This document shows, piece by piece, positions 56,767 to 64,000 of a stretch of 64,000 nucleotides of DNA (positions are counted from its first letter, which is position 1; each line of letters begins with the position of its first letter). The notes under the pieces are model-generated. The model did not search any database. It was not told where the DNA came from and worked only from the letters and a program-made list of their open reading frames with translations. A program made the translations under genes and the position numbers. The DNA is from Lepidostoma basale. Taxonomy: Eukaryota; Arthropoda; Insecta; Trichoptera; Lepidostomatidae. The DNA lies in the NCBI GenBank assembly GCA_022606425.2, contig JAHDVF020001224.1:25819-89818 (forward strand). Reading direction: 5' to 3'.

Positions 56767-57040
56767 GGTGGTGGTCTAGGGCACAAAACGCCTTGCCGTT
56801 GATTCAGGGGATGTAGGTGTAATTCTGGACACTACCCGATTCCTCCTTCATGCGATTTTGCCACCTCTGAAACATGTCATTCCCATAAATTTTAATAAAA
56901 CTTATAGGAAACAGACGTTTGATTAGTATTAATTATTAATATGGAGTTTTACTTCACTGATCAAGAAACAATAAACAAATTTTAATATCATTGATTTAAA
57001 TCCTTGGTGTAAGTAATTACAAAAATACCTGTGTATTATA
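56767..57040 (+). mobile_element. SINE2 copy interrupted by a family E arm
   Basis: GGTGGTGGTCTAGGG, a degraded box B (GTAGGTGTAATTCTGG) and ATTCCTCCTTCAT lead into a family E segment at 56868-56978 (GAAACATGTCATTCCCAT, then AACTTATAGGAAACAGACG). The SINE2 3' end AATATCATTGATTTAAATCC follows. Confidence 0.6.
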
Positions 57041-57500
57041 CAAATATGTCATAATGAAGAGATGTTTAAATTGTTACGGTGCTACCTGCATTGAGAATAT
57101 TTACTCGGTTAGAACTTATACCACCACGTAATGCCGGTATAAGATTGTTTGGTAAGCTTCTGGGATGAGCTTTCGCCATAGCTCGCGAATATCTTACATA
57201 ATACATAATATTACATTATCAAAGTGAAATATTTGTCACAGTCTGCGGGCCTCGCGAGTAGCAAGCTCGTACGATGCGGGAGTATTAAAACATCCTCAAG
57301 CAAGTTGTAAATTATTGTCTCGGATCCAATAAGAAGTGTTGTGGTTAGCGCGACAATAGGGGATGGTTTATGACTGCAAACATAATGTCGTCAAATGCGT
57401 AGCGACCCTACTTCCTAGCGAGTCTTTGCCAAGCAAAATACATTTATACGTAATATATTATAATTACGGAATAAAAATATTTTCCCTTGTGTATTCTACA
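57040..57500. other. intergenic sequence, nothing identified
   Basis: Moderate-GC patch at 57.24-57.30 kb (GCGGGCCTCGCGAGTAGCAA) without a supported gene. Confidence 0.35.
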
Positions 57501-57745
57501 ACAGTAACGTATATGATAATTAATACGAAAGAAAACACCAGTTTTCTGGAAATTTTATATTGATTTATGCGAATGACATGTTTTGCCTGTCAAAGGCATT
57601 ATTAAATGTCAAATGACACTTGATAATTTCTTAGACTGGTGAAACACGTCATTTATATGAATTATAATAAAACTACTAGAAAACATATGTTTTCATTTGT
57701 ATTAATTATTTAATAAGGATTTTTACATCATAAATGGTTACAAAA
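57500..57745. repeat. family E palindromic element
   Basis: Inverted arms: GAAATTTTATATTGATTTAT and GCGAATGACATGTTTTGCC on the left; GGTGAAACACGTCATTTATA and TAATAAAACTACTAGAAAAC on the right. Confidence 0.7.
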
Positions 57746-57778
57746 GAATCCCTTATTTTGGTGGAAATACTAACTTAC

Positions 57779-57998
57779 GACGACCTTCGTGGCAGAATGG
57801 CAACATCTATGACTGCCACACTGAAGATCCCGGGTTCGAATCCCGGCAATGACTCTGTGATTCTCATGTTGTATTCTTCTGGTATAAAATTCACGTGACA
57901 GTAAAATGGCTATAGTTTAGCTACCTATTACATATATGAGCGGTACCCTTTATATCGATTTGGGTCGCGCTGTAATGATCTACAGAGCTATTCAATAT
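57779..57998 (+). mobile_element. SINE1, full-length copy
   Basis: GACGACCTTCGTGGCAGAAT, GACTGCCACACTGAAGATCC, CGGGTTCGAATCCCGG (box B), a ATTCACGTGACAGTAAAATG body, and GATTTGGGTCGCGCTGTAAT at the end. It abuts a LINE fragment at 58003. Confidence 0.88.
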
Positions 57999-58002
57999 AA
58001 TA

Positions 58003-58270
58003 AACTAATAATCACGCCGTTTTCCCAGAAGGAAGTGAGAGTGGCTTTTTTAATTTTACATAGGATGCAATCATCCGGTTTACATTCCTTCCTTAATCCG
58101 GCGTTCAGTATTCCAAAATGTATAGTTTTCTCACACATTATTTTCAGTGATCTCATTTCAACGGCATTTGTCCTTCCACTTTCATCCTCTTTCTGCAAGC
58201 TCCAAACTACACTTCGATACTTACATAGTGGATTGGTATTAAAATTTCATTTTGTTCTGCCATCTTTGCT
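58003..58270 (-). mobile_element. GTTA-tail LINE copy with an internal deletion
   Basis: The 3' tail region (AATCACGCCGTTTTCCCAGA) joins directly to TTTTTAATTTTACATAGGAT, skipping about 280 bases of the consensus. Then CTCATTTCAACGGCATTTGT leads to TTGTTCTGCCATCTTTGC. Confidence 0.7.
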
Positions 58271-58425
58271 TCAAGAAGAAGATAAACTAAAAAAATCGTT
58301 TTTCGTGTAACATTGATTATTTTAAATAGTCCATTCTTTTGGCCGAAACACTATGATACTTCAACATTATTACTGTTAAAATTTAAAACACTTATAATAT
58401 CACAATTTCTTTTTATTCACTGAGA

Positions 58426-58475
58426 GTATCACGACAGCTGTTTCGCCAATCGATGTTGACATCATCAGGTGTTAC
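58426..58475 (-). ncRNA. hammerhead-like motif, family A, left arm of the 58.4-kb palindrome
   Basis: Minus strand from 58475: GTAACAC, CTGATGA (58468-58462), extra T, GTCAAC-ATCG-ATTGGC (5 of 6 pairs), GAAA (58444-58441), ACAGCTGT, C (58433), GTGATAC. GTAACAC and GTGATAC pair at 6 of 7 positions. Every conserved core residue is present. Confidence 0.5.
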
Positions 58476-58601
58476 AATAAACTAAAGTTACAAGTGAAAA
58501 GACTTACTATTTATAGGGTAATTTTTTTTTTGCTTTATAAATAGTAAGTATTTTTTTGCCCTATAAATAGTAAGGCTTTTCATTTGTAACTTCAGTTTAT
58601 T

Positions 58602-58651
58602 GTGACACCTGATGATGTCAACATCGGTTGGCGAAACAGCTGTCGCAACAC
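58602..58651 (+). ncRNA. hammerhead-like motif, family A, right arm of the 58.4-kb palindrome
   Basis: CTGATGA (58609-58615), extra T, GTCAAC-ATCG-GTTGGC (six pairs with one G-U), GAAA (58633-58636), ACAGCTGT (58636-58643), C at 58644. Stem I is weaker here: GTGACAC against GCAACAC. Confidence 0.45.
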
Positions 58652-58739
58652 TCTCAGTGAATAAAAAGAAATTGTGATAGATTGTGAATTGTGAACATAA
58701 TATAACAGTGTTTTAAATTTTAACAGTAATAATTGATTA

Positions 58740-59515
58740 TTATTATTTTTTTTTTTAAACGTTCAAGCCCTGTTTAGAGAGTTATATTATTTGAATTGTA
58801 CTCAATATCTTCAGAGATAACTGAAAGTATCAGGGAATAAAGGTTATAACATGCAAATAACAGCAATCAATTAGTGTCCCGTGTATTACACTCAAAGCGA
58901 AGGTTGTGTTTTAAAATATTATTATATGTCCCATCGGACAAAAATGGGGAAGCGAGAATCCCTTATCTACCCCCAAATGAGCGCAGACGTCCCCGAGCAG
59001 CAGAGAGTAACAGAGACATACGCAAGTTACCATTACGGGACACTCGGCTCTCTAATTTCTCGTTATCATTGAGACACCTTATAATACTTAGTACTCTTCC
59101 CAACCACTTACACCAGTTAACGCAATAGGGTTTTCACAAAATCACAATGCTTTTGAAAACATTTTAATTCAAACATGTTAAAGTTGTCAATTAAAATGTC
59201 TTGGCAGATAATTAATGTTTTTAAAAGGAATTTTTTTGGCAGAAGTTCATTTTAAATAATGAAAATTTAAAAACAAGGCATTTGAAATATTTAAACTTAA
59301 TTATCTCAAACACAAAAATCACATTATATAGAATCATTCCAAGAATGAGCCACCCTAGTAATTGCTTTTTAATTATGTAGTAAACAAATTAACCCAAAAT
59401 TTACATTATATAGAATCATTTTAACTACAACTTAATAACAGTAATACGTTATTTAGAATCAGGAGAAAAAATGGTTTAACCCCCACCACTATCATTTATT
59501 ATATAAACCAAATAA
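58740..59515. other. intergenic sequence with a moderate-GC patch
   Basis: The patch at 58.93-59.06 kb (CAAATGAGCGCAGACGTCCC) is open in a plus frame for 84 codons but has no recognisable domain or splice context. I treat it as non-coding. Confidence 0.3.
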
Positions 59516-59527
59516 ATTTTGATGTAG

Positions 59528-59580
59528 GTACCAGAAGATGGCAGCAAGCTGCCGAAACCGGTCGAATATAAACACAAGTG
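59528..59580 (+). repeat. hammerhead-like motif, family C
   Basis: CAGAAGA, T, GGCAGC-AA-GCTGCC (perfect 6 bp), GAAA, ACCGGT, C, GAATATAAAC. It differs from CUGAAGA at one core position. Confidence 0.5.
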
Positions 59581-59709
59581 GAAGCAATAATAAATAATTT
59601 TTTTGTATATATTATTTGTTTTCGTTATCTTGGTGTTCATTGTAAATAATGAGAATAAAATAATCTAATTAAAATATTATTTACAATATATATTTATTTG
59701 ATGTTTTAT

Positions 59710-60140
59710 AAATAGATGGATGAAAGTAGAATAAATGCCGTAAAATGAGGTCACTAATAATAATGTGCGGAAAAACAATGTATGATAGGATATCAAATGA
59801 TGAAATAAGTAAGGTAAGGAGGATGAATGCTTCCTTAATGTGTCACTGAGATGGTTTGGACATATGTTACGAATGGATGCGGGAAGAATGGTTAAAATAT
59901 ATATACAAGGAGTGTGAAAGGAAAAATAAGTCGAGAAAGGCCAAAGAAGACATGGCATGACCAAATTAATCAATTACTGATAGGCGGCCATGTTCGGTGT
60001 AGGAACAATCGACGTGCGTGCATGTCACGATGTGTGAATGTAGAATAGGCGAGAGAGTTATGTCAGGACAAAACAGTGTGGCAGTCCATCATCTCTGTGT
60101 ACCCCTCCGGGAAACGGCGTAATGATTAGTTAGTTTTTTA
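59710..60140 (+). mobile_element. GTTA-tail LINE copy
   Basis: Broken frames with MKVE..NAVK-like, RWFGHMLRMDA-like and RPKKTWHDQINQLL segments, ending ACGGCGTAATGATTAGTTAG. Confidence 0.8.
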
Positions 60141-60154
60141 AATTTGAATTCTAA

Positions 60155-60262
60155 TTGGTTTTATGGCTTCGACCGGTTTCAGCGTCTCGCCGCCATTTTA
60201 TTGTCTGAAGATGGCAGCGAGCTGTCGAAACCGGTTGAGGCCATAACACCAAGTGGAATCAA
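60155..60262. repeat. family C palindrome with no spacer
   Basis: Left arm (minus) and right arm (plus) meet near 60203 and share ATGGC and CGAAACCGGT. The right arm has CTGAAGA (60205-60211), T, GGCAGC-GA-GCTGTC (six pairs, one G-U), GAAA, ACCGGT, T. Stem I is weak. Confidence 0.65.
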
Positions 60263-60389
60263 AGTAAAGATATATAAGGAATTTTCCACAATGGAGGTTA
60301 TTTGATTTTATTTTTATTATTTATATCTGTACTTGTGTCCGAACGTTTTTAACTGTATTCGTGTTTCCACAGGGTTTCATTTTATAAGA

Positions 60390-60592
60390 CCGAGGAAAAC
60401 GTGACACCATTAAATCAATCAAATATTAAATGTCGGCTACGCGAAGAGTCGGAGAAATCGACGTGCACGCATGACACGATGTATGAATGTTGAGGAAGTG
60501 AGAGATGCTTGTCATAAAAAAACAATGTGGCGATTTATTCTATTTGCTTACCCCTTTGGGGAGAAAGCTTGATGGTTAGTTAGTTAATTTGT
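60390..60592 (+). mobile_element. GTTA-tail LINE, short 3' copy
   Basis: GACCGAGGAAAACGTGACAC, GAGTCGGAGAAATCGACGTG and ending GAAAGCTTGATGGTTAGTTA. Confidence 0.8.
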
Positions 60593-60599
60593 TAAATGG

Positions 60600-61430
60600 G
60601 AAAATTAATTATGTTTATTAAAATTGTATTTATAGTGTATTTTTATTAACTTATTCTTCTAATTTCCACCAGTTTTGGTTCCAACCCGCTCGCTGCTCTC
60701 TTCTATGGCAGCGAATTACTAAAATTATTCGAAATAACAATAGAAGAACAACCGAAATAAAACTAACAATACCAACAATAAAGTTTTACGCCATTAAGAA
60801 ACAACAGAGGCATTTAGTTATAGATTATTTTTTTTATAGAATACCCCCCTTTATATTAAATTGTTTGGTATGTTCTGTAAAACAAATTTAATTGTGGTAA
60901 CCCTGTTACAGGGCCAAGGGGAGAGAGAACTCAAAGTTTCCTTTTCGTTTCGCGCAAATCTGTGTTCTTTTCATTATATTTGATATTTAGAGGAAATTGG
61001 TAGGCTTAACTGTCGAGCGTTATAACAGAAATAAGAAAAGCCATTTTAAAAGTATACTTGGCTTTGAGATATTTATATAACCCCTAACGGCTCGAGGGTT
61101 GGTTGCTTAACACATTCACTTCAGATGTTGTCCCGACTGTATTAAGACAAAACCGCTATTTTCCATTTTATTTCTTATTTTTGTGGTAGAATTGAGAAGC
61201 AAACATATGTTTTTCATTGTATTAGGTGTGCGCATATATAATATTATATCACTTGTTTATCATCCTATCCGCTACACTGACTCCCAACATTGTTCTTTCT
61301 ATAACTTTGTTAACAATTATCTATTTAATGGCACCAATAAAATTTACAGGTATATTACATTGTTATTCTTATTCCTGTGTCATACCAGGTTTCTCCATCA
61401 CTTCTGTAAAGGCCTCTAGAATAACTCCTC
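60600..61430. other. intergenic sequence, nothing firmly identified
   Basis: Contains a decayed family C scrap (GGTTCCAACCCGCTCGCTGC, about 60674) but no gene. Confidence 0.35.
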
Positions 61431-61433
61431 CAT

Positions 61434-62010
61434 CCTTCTTCTTCTTCTTCCTCAGCCTATTCCCGTCCACTCCTGGACAAATGCCTCTTCCATTCGCTAA
61501 CATATCACTTTGTCTTGTGCAGACTGCATCCAGGTTATTCCTACATGTCTGTTCAGATCATCCTTCCACCGTAGTTGCGGTCGCCCTGCACTTCTCTTTG
61601 CCGTCCACGGTCTCCAAGTCAGCAGTCTTCTTGTCCAATTTTCATTTGAGCTTCTGTCTACGTGATCTGCCCACTTCCATTTTAGAGTCGCCACCAGGTG
61701 GATGATGTCAGTGGCCTATGTTTTCTCTCTCACCGTTTTTGTTAAGGACTCTTTCCTCTTTCCATGGCTCTTTCCATGGCTCTTTGGGTCACTCGTAGTT
61801 TCTCGGCACTTTGTTTGGACAATGTTACAGTTTTAAGAGCATAAGTACCAACTAGCAGAATGCAGGTTTCATAGACTTTTCGTTTCAGATTGATCGGTAT
61901 TATCCGGTTTTTAAAGATGTAACCCATGTTTTCGAAAGCTGCCCAGTTTAGCCCAATTTTCCATTCTTCTTCTACGTCCACGTTATTCTTCAATCATGGC
62001 CATTATCACG
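61434..62010 (-). mobile_element. RTE-like LINE 3' end with GAA tail, copy c
   Basis: Minus strand: VDVEEEWKIGLNWAAFENMG, NLKRKVYETCILLVGTYALK, LSKQSAEKLRVTQRAMERAM, then after a frame break LKWKWADHVDRSSNENWTRR, RSAGRPQLRWKDDLNRHVGI and TWMQSAQDKVIC. Ends GAGGAAGAAGAAGAAGG. The longest copy of this family. Confidence 0.85.
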
Positions 62011-62035
62011 ATTTGGGGAATCTTATATCTACATA

Positions 62036-62290
62036 ATGCGAGTGGTCGAGTGGTAAGTGCTTTGACTACCACACCAAAGGTCCCGGGTTCGATTCCCGGC
62101 GATGGGAGTGTGATTGTTACACTGTCTTTGGTCTGGTGAATAATTCACGTAGCAATAAAATGGCGATAGATTAGATATCTATTACATGTCACGAGAATCA
62201 ATATGATAGCTATACTCTTTACATCGAATTGGCTCGCGCTGTAATGATTTGTAGAGCAATTCAACAAAATAATAATAATAATTATAATAA
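62036..62290 (+). mobile_element. SINE1, nearly full-length copy
   Basis: GAGTGGTCGAGTGGTAAGTG (box A), CCCGGGTTCGATTCCCGG (box B), GTGTGATTGTTACACTGTCT, AATTGGCTCGCGCTGTAATG and an ATA/AAT tail. Confidence 0.88.
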
Positions 62291-62294
62291 GAAT

Positions 62295-62945
62295 ATCTTG
62301 CCGATTCTAATTATAAATAATAATAAATTATGCTCTGTAAAGCAATGAATTTCTATTTTTATTACTTAAAAACAATATATAGCATGGCGATGCTTAAACG
62401 AATCGTTAAAATATAACAAAAACATTTGCAATCGCATTTCACCGCAAGTCGATTACTGCAAGATTTAGCAGTTTTTGAAACATGTCGCACTCTGCGAGTG
62501 CCAATTTGAGAGTGTTAAATAAAGAGAAATATGCCTGCGTAAGTACTCATACTAGAGCAAGATTTCGATTGACTTAAAAAAAAAGTAAAATATACTTTTT
62601 AAATAAATATTTACTGGAAAGACAGGAAAAATATAAATATTTTATTTGATGTATTTTAAGTAGCACTTATTCAAAATACCGACGTAGATAGTAAAAATCA
62701 AATAATTATAATGCTTTCGATTCACAAAGCCTCAGATAATTCTGCTACTAATCGCTTTAATATTATAGAACTCTCCGAACGCATTCTAGCAAATAGAGCT
62801 TTCACTTAATACAGAATGCGTTTGCTGAAAGATTTTGTACTCAGCGATATACCAAGTTTTAAGCCAACGTAAGTTAGGAATAATCCCCCTTATTCAAGCT
62901 GTGGGAATGCTAACACGTATAGTCTCATTATATATATTAAAATTT
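62295..62945. other. AT-rich intergenic sequence, nothing identified
   Basis: No gene, RNA or known repeat seen. Confidence 0.4.
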
Positions 62946-62952
62946 TCCATAA

Positions 62953-63070
62953 TGCGGGAGATGCCTATTGGTGGCGATGAGGTTCACAACCCATCACACC
63001 GCGTCTCCCGTGGGAGCGAAAAGAGAAGGATGGAGTGCCGTATCGGTTAAAGTATGGCAGTTAGTTAGTA
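62953..63070 (+). mobile_element. composite SINE-like element, copy 3 (5'-truncated, internal deletion)
   Basis: GGGAGATGCCTATTGGTGGC, CCCATCACACCGCGTCTCCC and AGAGAAGGATGGAGTGCCGT are followed by ATGGCAG and then directly TTAGTTAGTAAA. Most of the LINE-derived end is missing between the body and the GTTA tail. Confidence 0.75.
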
Positions 63071-63304
63071 AAATGAAACATGTCCTTTCCATAAATGGTT
63101 TAGTATTGTTGATGACAAGTGTTTACGAATAAGTAAACAAAAACGCGATTCACGCATATTTCAATATATACGAGAAGGGGGATAAAATTATACTACATAA
63201 AATATTTATAGAAAATAGACAAATTAAAATATTTGGTAATACTGTTTTGGTAGAGAGGGCGTTGTCAATTTTTTTCTTGTAAAGGAGGCGGTGATCCAGA
63301 AAAG

Positions 63305-63712
63305 GTTTTGAACCAATGGAACAATTTTAATGGCATATCTGCATGATTGTCTAGGAGAGAGGACGCTTGAGATTAATTCAGATAATATGGAGAAGAAGAT
63401 ACAACACAGAGCTCTACGATCTATACCAGGACGTCAGCGTGGTCAAGTTTATAAAGATTAACAGACTGCGCTGGCTAGGGCACGTGCCCCGCATGGGAGA
63501 TCTGGAGCCCCCCAAAAGAGTGTTGCATGACAATCCAGCAGGGCGAAGAAGCATCGGTAGGCCGAGACTGCGATGGCTGAATGGTGCCTTGGCAGATTGT
63601 CGGGTCTTGGAGCAGCAAGACTGGGAGGTGGCGGCCAGAGACAGGACGGGATGGAGACGTTTCTTGGAGGAGGCCAGGACTCACCAAGGGTTGTAGCGCC
63701 GGAGAAGAAGAA
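63305..63712 (+). mobile_element. LINE 3' end with GAA tail (another family)
   Basis: Plus frame: INRLRWLGHVPRMGDLEPPK, RVLHDNPAGRRSIGRPRLRW, LNGALADC, DWEVAARDRTGWRRFLEEAR and THQGL then stop, followed by GGAGAAGAAGAAGAATATG. The frame is open for about 105 codons, suggesting a relatively young copy. Confidence 0.85.
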
Positions 63713-63714
63713 GA

Positions 63715-64000
63715 ATATGTTCGTTTTTAAAAAAAATGAATAATTGTTTCATATCAGGAATTATTTCAAAAACGTCTAATCTTATTTAAGAACAAAAAAT
63801 TCAAACTAGTGTCTTATTCATCTATTTCAAGAAATGAATTCTCTCTTTTCCTTCGCAGATCAGCTCGTCGCTCTTAATACATTTGGCTTTAATTATTTTG
63901 AAAGGACTCTCTGATAAGATTATTTTAATCTTGTTGATTATTATCAAGAACACTATCATTTTACGGATAAGCTGTCAGAAGATAATTAATCATTTTGTAA
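63715..64000. other. window end, nothing identified
   Basis: AT-rich sequence without a supported feature. Confidence 0.4.

Larger units (their letters stand above)
58364..58738. repeat. family A palindromic element, about 375 bp, motif in both arms
   Basis: Arms of more than 110 bp are inverted: TATTACTGTTAAAATTTAAA at both ends, then ACAATTTCTTTTTATTCACT, the motif, AATAAACTAAAGTTAC and CTTACTATTTATAGGG. The centre near 58540 duplicates TATAAATAGTAAG. No ORF. Confidence 0.85.

Noticed and set aside
57779..57860. Functional tRNA gene
   Set aside because: Box A and box B are present but the sequence belongs to a seven-copy SINE family with a shared body and AAT tail, and the cloverleaf is not complete.
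58874..59128. 84-codon ORF with charged residues
   Set aside because: No domain, splice site or repeat of the pattern; composition shift alone is not enough to call a gene.

Overview
This is AT-rich eukaryotic DNA with intron-split genes, 5'-truncated non-LTR retrotransposons, mariner and hAT elements, and tRNA-derived SINEs. The transposon families and orthologue sequences fit an insect. The order cannot be fixed from the window; Lepidoptera or Coleoptera would be consistent.

Three multi-exon genes lie in the first half. (1) A plus-strand gene at about 7.27-19.77 kb has eleven phase-compatible exons encoding at least 507 residues; I do not recognise it. (2) PCID2 (TREX-2 mRNA-export subunit, PCI domain) is on the minus strand, exons between 25211 and 21447. 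(3) AAR2 (U5 snRNP assembly factor) is on the minus strand, exons between 31788 and 26517. PCID2 and AAR2 run in the same direction and both act in mRNA maturation.

From about 32 kb to the end I find no convincing host gene. There is a frameshifted Mutator-like transposase pseudogene (32.4-33.0 kb), a few GC-rich single-copy islands, and dense repeats. Main repeat families: an RTE-like LINE with a GTTA/TTAG 3' tail (about 14 copies; the largest, at 16.05-17.71 kb, still encodes a complete reverse transcriptase); other RTE-like LINE 3' ends with GAA or GAT tails; a jockey-like LINE C terminus; two tRNA-derived SINE families; a composite SINE-like element that borrows the LINE 3' tail; a decayed mariner; and a hAT MITE with a perfect 8-bp target duplication.

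The most unusual signal is a set of at least seven sequence-unrelated short repeat families, mostly palindromes of 100-400 bp. Their arms carry the same arrangement: CUGANGA, one extra base, a GC-rich hairpin, GAAA, a self-complementary 6-8-mer, then UC or UU. This is the core layout of a type I hammerhead ribozyme with a very short stem III. Several copies also have the outer stem I. LINEs and SINEs have repeatedly landed inside these palindromes.
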